Shown piece by piece: positions 1 to 11,461 of a stretch of 64,000 nucleotides of DNA (its first letter is position 1; each line of letters starts with the position of its first letter). This stretch comes from Plantago major. Taxonomy: Eukaryota > Streptophyta > Magnoliopsida > Lamiales > Plantaginaceae. The notes under the pieces were generated by a model. That model saw only the letters and a list, made by a program, of their open reading frames with translations, did no database searches and was not told where the DNA came from. Both the position numbers and the translations under genes were made by a program. Location: assembly GCA_026545765.1 (NCBI GenBank), contig CM048842.1, forward strand, positions 1,483,501 to 1,547,500, in the 5' to 3' direction.

Positions 1-43
1 ACTGAACTGAACTGAATGAGTTTTCGGTTGAAGAGAATAGAGT
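1..43 (-). repeat. partial copy of an AACTGAA-rich foldback MITE family
   Basis: On the minus strand this reads as the end of the same repeat found at 282-404 and 30393-30526: a GGCTCTGTTCTCTTCAAC-like terminus followed by iterated CAGTT units. It is cut by the window edge. The family is not named from sequence alone. Confidence 0.6.
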
Positions 44-281
44 CTATATATATTTGTAGCACTAACAAGTAGGAAAGATTTGGGGATCACATTAAAATGT
101 AATTTTCCCATTGTAAACATTTGTTGACAAACTGAACCAAGCACAATACCTTGATGAACAAAATCTCCTCCATTGTATGATAAAAAAACAAACGTCCATT
201 ATTTTGAAGAGAAATACATGACTCAGCATTGTATTTCACTCAAAGACGATTGTCGGAGTAACACATGATATGTGGGAGTAA

Positions 282-404
282 GGCTCTGTTCTCTTCAACT
301 GAAAACTCATTCAGTTCAGTTCAGTTTAGTTCAGTTCTGCTTAGTTATATTTTATACTGCAATTCAGTTCAATTCAATTCAGTTCAATAAATTTCAGTTG
401 AAAA
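282..404 (+). repeat. AACTGAA-rich foldback MITE
   Basis: A roughly 120-bp unit opens with TTCTCTTCAACTGAAA and closes with TTTCAGTTGAAAA, so its ends are inverted repeats. The interior is built of CAGTT/AATTC pentamers. Closely similar copies lie at 1-43, 8326-8436 and 30393-30526. The superfamily is unresolved because no clear target duplication is visible. Confidence 0.6.
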
Positions 405-1200
405 TAACATAGACTAACATGATTCACTCCAATTTGGTATGGAACCTTTAGGAATTAGGAACATAACCACCGGAGTGGAAGATCTACCAATTAATGACAC
501 CGGTGTATAGTACAGAACAAGTTCATAAATTGTTTATCTAATGTAAGCTAGTGGTATATTTAAATTCATCAGCTCTAGTAGGTTAATGTCACTTATTTGC
601 GATACTACCCTAATATCCAATGTTTTACATAAAGTATTACCGTTTTTATATAACTTATTTATAAATGAACTATATTTTCATTTAATTCATTCATTATTAA
701 TCAAAACGTCTATAATGTAAATCAAATTGGTTATATCATATATGGAAAAACAATCAACATGATGAGAATATGGGCTCCAACACCTTTCCCATCCAAAGTT
801 AACTTTGGGGGGTCTGGTTGGATTGGGCTGTCCAATTATTCATCTTTTGCGCCATAAATAAATTTTGAGCTAAATTAACGACTGTAGTTAATTAGGTCAA
901 CTTCGCACTCTCTTTGTTACTCTGTACATGCCTCTTCCTACTAAATTATGGTGACGAGTGTTTAGTTTCTTGGAAGCCTAACAAATTGAAAATTACAAGA
1001 AATAATCAACATTTGGTTTGGTTCCTTTCAACCTGATAAATGCATAAACATATCTTCTTTAGCTGCCTGTTAAAGTTTTCTTTTTGAGACAATGATCAAA
1101 TTTTGCGTGTGTGACCATATATTTTCAGTCTATCAGATACAGTCTTGTTGTTAATGGTTATTTTAACTTGTTTGCGTAACCATGTTCGTCTTTCACTTTC
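405..1200. other. AT-rich intergenic DNA
   Basis: No supported gene, repeat or RNA was seen. The open frames here are short and carry no recognisable domain. Confidence 0.5.
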
Positions 1201-1204
1201 ACTG

Positions 1205-1600
1205 ATAGGTTTGCTCATGAATCATCATGCAGAACAAACCCCTTGTGTTCAAAATGTTCCATTGTTCTACTATATTGAGCAACTTGTCATGACGCGTCAA
1301 GCGTTCAAGAACTTCAAGTTGATTGTATTTCACCGCGATATGAAAACAAGTTTCTCCTTCTTCGGTCTGTTGTTCAATTGAATGCAAGCAGCCCCGAAAG
1401 AAACTCGTTCATAACATGGATTTGTCCTTGGGCGACATCATAGTGCAAGGGATTTTTGCCATCTTTGGCCTTAACCAAACAAATATGCGGCCCTATTTTG
1501 AGCAACCCCTTAACCAAGTCAAAATTACCATATATATATTCACACAGGCAATATGCAAAGGGCTTACACCATGATCACCATCTGTATTTCAAAAGTTGCT
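1205..1600 (-). pseudogene. ankyrin-repeat protein remnant (BDA1/ITN1-like)
   Basis: Minus-strand translation gives ankyrin-repeat text: SPLHIAC near 1560, then DLVKGLLKIGP, DGKNPLHYDVAQGQ and GETCFHIAVKYNQLEVLERL toward 1300. The frame is broken at least twice, with a shift inside the first repeat near 1530 and a stop near 1379. There is no start, no full repeat array and no downstream membrane segment. Plant proteins of this type are membrane-tethered ankyrin proteins of defence and salt signalling. This copy is a fragment and is unlikely to be functional. Confidence 0.7.
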
Positions 1601-1629
1601 ATAGTAGATCTGTAGATACTTTGGACTAA

Positions 1630-1800
1630 GAACAATTACACTGAGCAGGTTGAATCCGACCGCCAAAAGAACATAGACAATTGAAACGCGCCGGTGGCCA
1701 TTAGGAGTAATCACGACGGTGCATAAAATATAGTGTGTAAACACCAAAAAGATTAAAGCCAGCCTGAATAGACCACCAGTGTTGTTAGAGGAAGTTAGCT
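1630..1800 (-). pseudogene. PGG-type transmembrane tail of an ankyrin gene (fragment)
   Basis: The minus strand encodes two hydrophobic helices, LALIFLVFTHYILCTVVIT and VSIVYVLLAVGFNLLSVIVL, separated by PNGHRR. This resembles the C-terminal membrane region of plant ankyrin-PGG proteins. It lies 5' of the ankyrin repeats at 1205-1600, the reverse of the normal domain order. The two pieces probably come from adjacent decayed copies or from a rearrangement. Confidence 0.5.
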
Positions 1801-1868
1801 AGTATCATTAACAAGAGCGTAGATACCTTAAATCCAACTGAATTGAGGTACAGGAAGATGCCGAAACA

Positions 1869-2475
1869 TTACCCGATCACCCGTAGCAAGGATTGACTTT
1901 CCAGCATAGTGTGGTATGGACAGGACCGTCCAATTCGGTGTCCTGCCAAACGCCACGCGGTGGATTCAGGCAAAAAGGCATAAATGGTCCTAAAGTTTGG
2001 AGGGTATGGCGTACACAGTACAACGTTTATCTGCTCCGGCAACTTCAGTCCTACTATTTCAATTTTCCGGCTTGAAGTGTTTGACACGTGGCAGACATTT
2101 ATAAAACCATCATAATTCATTAATTAAGCCCATTAGCCACCTTAATTGACTCATTAAATTAGGGCTAGCCACTGGCATATATTTAGTACTACTAGTTAGT
2201 TTTTCTATTTATTCTTACGAGAACTACTTGTTCTTTGGTGTATAAGATTTTATATATCAGATAAAAAAAATTAAATTTCAATATTGGATCTTACCCAACT
2301 TAAATCTTGAGTGTTAGATTTGTCATTTTCTTATGAATAATTTATTTACACATATTGCCATAAAGTACAAAAGATAAATAGAAAAACGAACATCAATGTC
2401 ATTATTTAGAATTTAAGTATATTAAAGGATTTGTATCTTGATATTTTTGCATAAAAATTACAACCTATACGTTAT
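1869..2475. other. intergenic DNA with an unassigned GC-richer block
   Basis: At 1890-2080 the base composition is less AT-rich, and an 83-codon minus-strand frame is open. I recognise no family, and nothing else supports a gene. Confidence 0.3.
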
Positions 2476-2671
2476 TAAGTGAAAGAGTCTTGTATTAATA
2501 TATTTTTCACATTAAGAGTGAAAGGGTCTTGTATTAATATAATTTTTGAATTAAGAGTGAAAGGGTTTTGTATTAATATATTTTTCACATTAAGAGTGAA
2601 AGGGTCTTGTATTAATATACTTTTTGAATTAAGAGTGAAAGGGTCTTGTATTAATATATTTCTCAGATTAT
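2476..2671 (+). repeat. 39-bp tandem repeat with alternating A/B units
   Basis: Five units of about 39 bp each begin AAGAGTGAAAGGGTCTTGTA. Units 1, 3 and 5 end in TTTTTCACATT or a close variant. Units 2 and 4 end in TTTTTGAATT. The array therefore has a 78-bp higher-order period. Because 39 is a multiple of three, one forward frame stays open across the array as a 13-residue repeat; I do not regard it as a gene. Confidence 0.85.
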
Positions 2672-3111
2672 AAAGTGATGCATGTTATATATAAATACTG
2701 GTGTTGTGTTTTGGTTCGAACAAATATGGCATGTTTATTTAATTTTCACAAGTACTGTAGCAAAACTTATATTTTCTTCGTCCTGAAAATTGTTTTTCAT
2801 TTGATGTATGTTACCAATTTTATACTTTTGTTTGAATCAAAATTAAATGCTAAATCATATAAAAAATAATAAATATATGACCATTACAATTTTATAATTA
2901 ATATATAATTATTTTGTCTATATGATTCATAATTATTTTGAGTCAATCTAAGTAAAAAAAAAATTAATGAATTTTATTAGAAAGCTATTTCCGAAACAAA
3001 GCAAGTAATAAATATTTAATGATAAATTATGAAAATGTTAATAAAGAAAGTTGCTTTTACCTTAGTTATTTCCTGTTATACTCTCAAGTCTAGAAAGTTT
3101 TTTTTTTTTTT
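2672..3111. other. AT-rich intergenic DNA
   Basis: It holds nothing recognisable apart from a 14-T run at 3098-3111, into which the next element has inserted. Confidence 0.5.
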
Positions 3112-4223
3112 GACAAATTTCTTATGGTACCCTTTAAATTGGTGGCAATAACAGATTCACCCCTTCTATTCGAACAATAACAGTTGCATCCAAAATTTTG
3201 TACTGAGGGAATTTCGATATTACAGATAGACCCAAAAGTCAAACCTTATGATGACATGGCTCTGGCGTTTGCTGATGTGTCATATGAAGTTGAAAATAAT
3301 AACGAAATTGCCATTGAACTAATTGATTTTAGACTTTCTTTATTTCTTTTTCTCTATTTTCTTTTATTTTTGATTTTCTTTTTTCCTCACTTATTTAGTC
3401 ACTAAAGGTTACTGGACTTGGATGTAATTAATGTAAACAAATTTGGGGAAGTTGATGTAATTGGGGGTCAAATAAATATCCAAAATTTTTTTGGGCCCAA
3501 CTAGTTATTATCCATTTTTTTTAATGTTCAATTTAGTCCCAATAACTTTTTTAATTTTGCAATTAAGTTTGTTAAATTTTCAATTGTAAGGGTTTTGATT
3601 TTTCAAAAGTTCAAATTTAGTCCCTGAAACTATGAACCGAATCCAAATAACAATCAAATCATCACAGATTCAACGAAGAAGATGATCGGAGCTGTGTATT
3701 ATTGCAGCTCCACCGAGTCATAAAAGCTCCTCTTGAGCTGCAAGCTCAATCGGAAGTGTATCACGACTAATTTGCAGCTCCACGGAGTTAAAAGCTCATC
3801 GAGTGCAAAAGCTCGATCGAGCTATTAAAAGCTTCGATTGGGGCTCTCGGTAGCCCCAATCGGAGCATCCCAATCGAATTAACCGGTGCCGAAATTTATA
3901 AAGTATAGAGGGGAAAGAAGAACATGATTATTGTTGGTGTTCTTGCAAGAAATGGAAGGGAAGAAGAAGAACGGAAGTGAAGAAGATGGGTTTTTTCTTC
4001 CTTTTACCTTTTATTTAATCAACAAAACTATTTAATTTGTTTTTTTGCTTTTCTTTAATAGTTGAGAGTAAATAAATCCAACATGTCAAGAGAGAGAAGT
4101 AAATTGTTAGGAGAGAAAAATCGATTTTGGTTTTGGTCAACTCCTGGGGGTATTTGTTATTGTTTGAATAGAAGGGGTCAATCTATTTAGGGGTCAATTT
4201 AAAAGGTACCATTTGTAATTTTC
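3112..4223. mobile_element. MULE-type nonautonomous element (copy 1)
   Basis: The ends are long imperfect inverted repeats. The left end has GACAAATTTCTTATGGTACC and then CCCCTTCTATTCGAACAATA; the right end reversed has GAAAATTACAAATGGTACC and CCCCTTCTATTCAAACAATA. Both flanks are T runs of at least 9, compatible with a 9-bp target duplication. The body at 3680-3870 is rich in GAGCTCC/AGCTC motifs. A second family member lies at 50431-51252. No transposase is encoded. Confidence 0.65.
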
Positions 4224-4600
4224 TTTTTTTTTTCTATAAAAGTTTATTAGTAGTACTAGTTTAAGAGCAGTACGTACGGTGTAATTTGTGTTGATAGGAA
4301 TATTGTATAATTCGTAATCATTGTGTTTAGAGTTAATAATGATGTTTTAATTGAAGTAATTAATGAATGATGACGCCAATGTAGGCTTCTGGCAGTGGCA
4401 TTATGGGCAGCTAAGAAGTAATCCCTGTACCTGCCCTGTCCCACCATTAATATGATGCCACGTGGCATATTATACAACTAGTGCATATCATCAAGCCACA
4501 CTAGATCCTGTTGTGCACATTAGGATTGTATGTCCGTATCAAATTTTATTCCCTTTTTTACCTTCTGATTTTAAATTTAATTTGTCTAGCACATGTGTGC
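4224..4600. other. intergenic DNA with one arm of an old inverted pair
   Basis: At 4430-4470 there is CCTGTCCCACCATT followed by TGCCACGTGGCA. A matching segment occurs in inverted orientation at 7275-7313. Confidence 0.4.
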
Positions 4601-5239
4601 TGTAGCGCCCTGAATTTTATAAAAACGAACCAAGTAAAATATGGCTCGCGCTAGTTCGTGAGCTTGAAAATTCGACGTACTTGAATTATAAAAATTTAAA
4701 ACGTTACTAGACGCCTTGCGCGTCAAAAGACTTGACATGAAATTTTTGATACTAGACCGTGAACTAGTAAAATAATGCATCAGAATTATAATAACATAAA
4801 TCTTGAAACATTATAAAGTCTTTGAAATCGTGAGATTTAAAAATGTTAAAGATCCTGATATTGATCACTGCCCCAGCAACGCTCGCCACTCCGATCAGCT
4901 CGGCTTCAAATACCTAAAATTGATAATTTTAGCAAGGGTCAGTCGTGACCACTTGACTGAGTACATTTCATGCACGTGCCATTACTTAAAGTTCTAACTT
5001 CATGTCTTTTAAATCTTTTAATCTTGAATTAATGCAATGCAACTTAAGACTTGACTTGACTTGACTCGACTCTTAACACTTCAACTTGTACTTGAACTTC
5101 TTGAAAAGCATACTTAAACCTTATCCTTAAACATGACTTGAAAATTAACTTGATCGTACTTTAACTTCTTGAAAAGCATACTTAAACCTTACTCTTAAAC
5201 ATGACTTGAAAATTAACTTGATCGTGAGCTCACTTGGCA

Positions 5240-5400
5240 TCGTAAGCTACATCCCCAGTCGATGGTGACCGCTTAACATGGATAGCCACGATTTTCTAGT
5301 TGTCTAGCCGATGGTGACCGCTTAGCATGAATGAATAGCCACGATTTGCTAGTTGACAATTCTATGGTGACCACTTCTTGGTTGGCCACGATTTGCTAAG
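5240..5400 (+). repeat. three imperfect units of a GATGGTGACCGCTT motif
   Basis: The phrase (C)GATGGTGACCGCTTA...ATAGCCACGATTTGCTAG recurs three times with variation, inside the LTR-like block. A neighbouring stretch of about 65 bp, CTTGAAAAGCATACTTAAAC..., is also duplicated at 5098-5225. Confidence 0.6.
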
Positions 5401-6153
5401 GAGACCTTACTAGCCCATTCTTGACATGACTTGAAATCTTTCTTGACTTAGAATCTTATTAACGTGAATGCATGCTCTTAGACTCAACTTATAAATGCAT
5501 GGACTAATGTGTGTTCACAACATAAACAAGAACACCATAAAACTGTAATGATTAACATCAGTAGTAATCAATAATAGTCCATCTTTAACAAGTCGATTAC
5601 ATAATCACCAGAACAACAACTATGAATTACCAGAAAACAATTCACCACAACTGCAAGTACAAACTAGAATTATCATATATCCTTGAGACATTGGCAAATC
5701 AACCATGTAAACATAACTTGTTAATTAATTTCATGTACTCACTCAAGTGGCATACACAATTTACTGGACCAAGAGCACATCGATGGAAAGTAACCAAAAC
5801 ACATGTAACAAACTCTAGTCACAAGACATCAAATTATGTACCATATCATCACTATCAAGCAACATGAATCATTATATATACGTAAATGTAAATCCTGAGA
5901 AAACCTTGTCTCATTTAAATAACACACATAACAGTCAAGCATCCATCATATATGAAGAAGGTGAAATTCGAAACGTGCATACAACATGTATTATAATTAA
6001 GAAGTCATCTTGAAACCGTGAATGATCCTTAGGAAAACTTGCAAATATCACATATCATAGCATAGATAATAATAAACCAGAATCGTGAATGAGCCTTAGG
6101 GAACTTGCCTTGAGAAAAACGAGCAAGAGGGCAAGATTTGAAAACTAATTGGA

Positions 6154-6304
6154 AAAATAGCCTCTGCTCGACATCATATTCTGGATGACTCAGTACTCCA
6201 AACAGTGATCCGTCCGGTGAATGTATAGAATAGCCTCTGCTCGACATCATATTATGGATGACTCACTACTCCAAACAGTGATCCGTCCGGTGAATGTATA
6301 GAAT
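6154..6304 (+). repeat. tandem duplication of about 75 bp
   Basis: The segment starting AGCCTCTGCTCGACATCATA and ending GTGAATGTATAGAAT occurs twice head to tail with only a few differences, near the end of the LTR-like block. Confidence 0.8.
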
Positions 6305-6885
6305 GGTATGTTATAGACCATCTCTCCAAAAATAAGATTGATCGGACGGTTAACGTACCGGGAAAAGATTTTAGAAGTTGACTGCGCCTGGCAGAAAATT
6401 TGTGTGCGAAATAAAGTTTTTGCAAGAGTTTTTCTTTGAAAATAACTATGGCTAGGGCTAGAATGAACTTGTTAAAGAAAATGGACTTGGGCTTTAGATA
6501 AGTGATGGGCTAGATAAGCTTACGAACTCCACTTTGACGGTCAGTCCGCTTTAAAACGTCTAAGTTCGAATTACGAATTTTTGGACTGTTACATATACTG
6601 TGTACATTAGACTTTTCGTCTTTTTTTTTTTTTAAATATTCTAATGATAAATTTGAATTCTAAGGTTCCAAAATATGTATTATTTTAAATTTTAAAGTTA
6701 ATAATTTTTATTTACTTTTCTATTCATTTTGTACGTAGATATTGACAAGAGTATATAAAAAAACTTATAGACTACGTCTCTATTTTAAACTTTAAAAGGG
6801 TGGACATATAATTTTAATAAAAATATAATATTTGAAATAAATTCAATGATATTTATTGAGTAAGTCTTCTAAGAGACCATCTAAA

Positions 6886-6898
6886 GTGTGTGTGGGTA

Positions 6899-6933
<35 letters not shown>
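6886..6933 (+). repeat. (TG)n(TA)n microsatellite
   Basis: A GTGTG run is interrupted once and then passes into about 11 TA units. Confidence 0.9.
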
Positions 6934-8325
6934 GAAAAAAAGAAAAATATTAAAGTGACTGCGAAGAACTTGAATATTTAGTTAAGAACGTCGGTGGAAT
7001 TCATAAATAAAAATACAATTTGTTTGAATTAATATTTACATCTATATTTAAATTAATAGACCGTCTCTCAAAAGATTTTGTAATAATTATAATGTTAGTT
7101 TTTTTTCCTTCTATATAAGAATGTTTTTTAACATAACATAACTTTTTTTATTATAAACATAATTGAGTTTATTATAAAACAAAGATCAGTTTAATTTATG
7201 CATTTGAGACTTGAGAGATATCAAACTGGAAGTAATGATCCGGTGTGAACTAATGCCTTGAATTAGTTGCTTAAAATGCCACATGGCGTATCATCAATGG
7301 TGGGACAGGAAGTGGCACAGGGTTTGATATAGAAAATCCCGCTTGTTGTGACATGTAATATGTAATATGATCTTAATTAGTCATTAACTAGTGACGAGCT
7401 TACTAATATAAAAGATCATAAAACCGCGTGAGAGTTAAATTAAATATCGTTCCACTTATGATGGCTCCCAAAAGTCCTCAAACTTATTTAATCTAGGGAT
7501 TTTAATCTAACAATAAAATTATAGGTTGTGTTTTCAAATGTTTAAAAAAATTATTTTTGTAATTTTGAAAAAGTAAAAGTAGTTTTTTAGTGTTTTATAT
7601 TACAACTTGCAATTTATCTGGAAAAAAGCAGGTAACCGTCAGAAGCAGAGAAGCAACCCAATAGCTGCTTCTAACTGCTTTAAGCAAATAGTAACTTTTT
7701 TTCAATAAAAAATAATTAATTAAATTAATTTTTGCAAACACTAAAACTTCTACTTTTACAATTTTAAGCTGTTTTTTATATGATATATCAAACACTAGTG
7801 ATTTTTGCTTAAAATCAAGTTTAATCAACTTTTAATAGAAGCGGACAAAAAAGCACCAGTGAAAGCATTTGCAAACACACACTAAACTAAGAGAGGATAT
7901 TATCAAACATTCAAAAGTGTAATGTATATTAAACCCAATCGGTACCACTAATTGATCGATCCGATCATTTGAACCGGTACGGTACCAACGACATGGCACG
8001 CGTAATACTGATATAATATTGTCCACTTCAGATCGGATGTGTCACAAATTTACTTTTGTGATCACCTAAAAATACTCATATGTGGATAAATGCTATATCT
8101 ACTCATATAGTATTATTTACCTACTCTCTTTTCATTGATTTGGGATGCGGGATACTAGGATATATGTCAAATTGTGTTCCATGTGATATTTTAGTCTGGA
8201 GCGAAAGGAACAACATGCATACCTAATAGCAGTGTATTAATTATTAGTTAAATAATTAACTTATAAGTAAGATGAGGATATTTTAGTTATCATTTGATAA
8301 AAAAAAAATATTACTGAATAGATAA
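6934..8325. other. AT-rich intergenic DNA with decayed repeats
   Basis: 7275-7313 is the second arm of the inverted pair whose first arm is at about 4430-4470. 7500-7890 is AT-rich with AGCTGCTT/AAGCAG phrases that may be a decayed Harbinger-type MITE. No gene is supported. Confidence 0.35.
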
Positions 8326-8436
8326 GGCTCCGTTCTTTTCATCTCAAAACTCATTAATTTCAGTTCAAATTCATTCTGTTTTGCTCAGTTATTTGTATAC
8401 TAAAAATAAATTCAGTTCACTTTAGATCAATTTAGC
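8326..8436 (+). repeat. decayed AACTGAA-rich MITE copy
   Basis: GGCTCCGTTCTTTTCATCTC and AAAACTCATT at the left, with TTCAGTTCA motifs inside, match the family at 282-404. It lies about 390 bp upstream of the dioxygenase start. Confidence 0.5.
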
Positions 8437-8645
8437 CAACTAATAATGCATAAAATCAATTGAATTGTTCAAACAACTCATACATATGGTTAATTAAACA
8501 CTTTTACAAACATCAACTAGTTTTCAATTTGAATGTACATTAACACTTCAAGTAGTTTAGGCAGCTTCAACTACTACATTGTAAATTAACTAACGATCAA
8601 TATCAGCTTTTGCCAAAGGTCACAATAATTTATCAAATTTTCTCT

Positions 8646-8652
8646 TATAAAG
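8646..8652 (+). promoter_or_regulatory. probable TATA box of the dioxygenase gene
   Basis: TATAAAG lies 70 bp upstream of the ATG, which would place transcription start near 8676 and give a short leader. Confidence 0.45.
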
Positions 8653-8715
8653 ACTAGAGCGAGCAAACAATACAAACCGTTCAAAACTCAACATCATCGA
8701 ACAAGGTCAACTTCC

Positions 8716-11335
8716 ATGGCAACTACACAATCACCAACATACCCCATCATCAACTTCACCAAACAAAATCTGCACCAGGGTTCAGAATCCTGGCTCAACA
8801 CCTGCAGGAATGTGAGGCAAGCGTTCGAAGAACATGGCTTCTTCGTAGCGGTCCAGGAAGGTTTAGTCTCGACGGAGTTCAGCAATGGGATGTTCCAAGA
8901 ACTGGAGAAGCTTTTCAGTCTCCCTGAGGATATCAAGAAGCAGAACACTTCGGATATTGTTGTTTACTTAGGTTATCAGGCTCCAAGTACACAAATGCCT
9001 CTCTCCGAGAGCTTGTCGATCCACGATTCGACGAAACCAGAAGCTGTTCAGCAATTCACTAGTCTCATGTGGCCTTCTGGGAACAAAAACTTCTTGTAAG
9101 TAAACCTTTTCCTAGTCTTTGATTTGGATTTCTTACCCAAATGTTGCTAATGTTCTGTAGCATATCTAATCATTTATGAATCTGGTGTTTGTTGATCAAA
9201 TGACCATGTTTTGTTCATGAGTTTCTCTTTAATTTGGGAACTAGAGGGATTGAAAGGGACAAACAGTAATTATATATAGAAAGATTACATGTTTTAATTA
9301 AGAACATCAATGGTATAAAATACTCACCCTTGACATTATAGATATTGTTGTGATCGGAATTATCGCGACGTTTTCCTACTTCGAAAGAGGAACCATCTCC
9401 AGCAAAATCTCAAGAAATTTTTTTGGCCAAACTAAATGAGGCTTTTGCTTAATGCAGATATTATTTAGAATGTTATACTTAAAAAGAAATCGTCACTCAA
9501 ATGTGTTACTAATGATAGTACTCCTTTTAATTCCTCTATAAACACAGTCCGAGGAGACTTAAACTAACTCAAAGATATTTTATCATGTGAAACAGAGAAC
9601 ATTAATTAAGAACATGTTAGTTCACACAGAACAATAAAATTCAATTTGTTTGGGACTTCACTTTAAAGCTTTGTTTAAAAGTAATACTAGTAAAAGTTAA
9701 TCAATAGTTGAAAGAAATAAAGTCGAATGATATGAGTGTTAGTTGAATAATTGGGGAGTGCTTTGACTTCAAGAGAGTGGAAAAATTACTCACTAAAATA
9801 AGGTTGTATTTAGGGATATTGCCAATTGAGTCAATTTGCAATTTTGCATTGATCTGGATTCTGGACCAGTCCATGACGTATCCGATTCATGTGGATTGGA
9901 TCCGTCATGCACTTCTCATGCCTTACACAGAATCCAGATCCGACCAGGATCCAATACGTGAATACAAAACAATTTTTGGTTCTGAAATAATATTATTTTC
10001 ACCGATTATGTGAGAATTATGTTAGTGAAATGATAAAATTTTATTTCCACCGAAACAAGTGAAAATTTATGTTCTCGGATAGTGAAATAATAAAAAAATA
10101 CTCCTTCGTTTACTATTCTGCGGTCAATTGTCTCCACATTTGACCACAATTTACTCTTAAACGATATTAATAAATAAATTATTAAAATTATATAATGAAA
10201 ATTTAGTAATTAAATTTTTATTATATAATTTTATTAAATTATTTACTATTATTGTTTATGAGTAATTTGTGGTCAAACTCGAAGACAATTGACCGATCAA
10301 AGTCAAAATATAACAATTTCTCTGAAATGAAGGGAGTAACGAAAGAAACTGGACATTGTGGGAGAGAAAAAATTATTTCCATCGAAACATAAGAAAAATT
10401 ATTCAGTCCGGGCCTTATGGACTCGGATTGATAAGATCATGTTCTCCCCAAATTATTTCTCGACAGAACGGGTTAAAATCACAAGGCCGGCCCAAATTAA
10501 CGGGCCTAGTTGAATGTTTGCAATTCATTCGCATTTGTATAACAAATTAACGGGCCTAGTTGAATGTTTGCAATTCATTCGCATTTGTATAACAAATTAA
10601 CGCTCATATATGTTGTAACATTCTAGTGAAGCAGTCAACTTGTACACTACAAAAACTTCAGAATTGCGACGGACATTGAGCAAAATGTTGCTCGAAAGCT
10701 ACGGATTAGGGAAGAATGACCATGAGGACGAGCACTTCACTCATATCCTGCGATTCAACAAGTATTGGCCACCCGATTCGCAAGAACTCGAAATTGGAGC
10801 TTTCGCTCACACTGACAAAAACGCGTTTACCATGCTTCACCAGATTAATCAAGTCAATGGTTTGCAGATCAAACTTAAGGGTACGGATCACTGGACTACT
10901 ATTGAACCTCCACCTCAGTCACTTGTAGTATTTGCTGGAGCTGCACTATCGGTAAGATTGAAAGTCAAATTCAATGTAAAATTTATTTTAAGAGGACGAT
11001 GATCCAATTACCATAAACTGCAGTGTTAAAATTAGGCCTCATCACAATAACTTCCATGTAATCCATGTTTTTGTATTGATATTCATAAATAGGGATGGAG
11101 CAATGGGAGAATACATGCTCCGGTACATCGAGTGATGATGCAGGGAGAAGAAGTTAGACATTCGATTGCTCAGTTTGCATACTTCCGGAATCTAGTGCAC
11201 GTACCTAAGGAACTCGTAGATGGCGACCACCCTTTGTGTTATAAGCCATTCGATAATTTCGGACTGCTACGCTTCTTCGCAACCGAAGAGGGACAGAAAG
11301 CCGATGATCTTTTGAAGGCATATTGTGGAGTCTAA
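8716..11335 (+). CDS. 2-oxoglutarate/Fe(II)-dependent dioxygenase, AOP1-like (three exons)
   Basis: The exons are 8716-9095, 10627-10951 and 11093-11335, with GT..AG borders and phases that join cleanly, giving 315 residues (usual for the AOP group). The N-terminal DIOX_N part contains QAFEEHGFF. The C-terminal double-stranded beta-helix has the iron ligands HTD (in FAHTDKNAF) and a distal His in GRIHAPVHRV; the adjoining Arg is the expected 2-oxoglutarate contact. The motif YLGYQAPSTQMPLSESL is typical of AOP-type enzymes. Such enzymes oxidise specialised metabolites in the cytosol; the substrate cannot be told from sequence. Intron 1 is 1.5 kb and holds a Stowaway-like MITE and a perfect 50-bp duplication. 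The frame is intact, so it is probably functional. Confidence 0.9.
10101..10336. mobile_element. Stowaway-like MITE in dioxygenase intron 1
   Basis: The left end is CTCCTTCGTTTACTATT and the right end ATGAAGGGAG. The inner parts are also inverted (GGTCAATTGTCT / AGACAATTGACC). TA dinucleotides flank both ends, as for Tc1/mariner-type insertions. It encodes nothing. Confidence 0.75.
10501..10600 (+). repeat. perfect 50-bp tandem duplication near the intron 1 acceptor
   Basis: Two identical 50-bp units start CGGGCCTAGTTGAATGTTTG and end ATAACAAATTAA, directly abutting. They end 26 bp before the exon 2 acceptor AG, so the branch-point neighbourhood is duplicated. Confidence 0.95.
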
Positions 11336-11461
11336 GGATGAGAGAGCAAGCAATGGCTACACAATCTTGTAGTAGTACTTCATGTTTAAAATAATTTGGC
11401 CATCTATTGATGCCAAATTAACTAAATCTGTATCAGGATATGCTTGCGGTTAAATGATTAA

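Larger units (their letters stand above)
4601..6593. mobile_element. LTR-like fossil block (possible solo LTR)
   Basis: The block opens TGTAGCGCCCTGAATTTT and closes GGACTGTTACA, the TG...CA form of plant Ty3-type long terminal repeats. The interior holds phrases common in long plant LTRs (CAGCTCGGCTTCAAATACCT, CACTTGACTGAGTAC) and several short internal duplications. No coding domain is visible and no clear 5-bp target duplication was found. The assignment rests on termini and style only; it looks old. Confidence 0.45.

Noticed and set aside
2479-2673. 64-codon repetitive ORF
   Set aside because: It is open only because the tandem repeat unit is 39 bp; no start context or domain.
8694-8948. 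84-codon minus-strand frame at the dioxygenase start
   Set aside because: Antisense of exon 1, with no domain.
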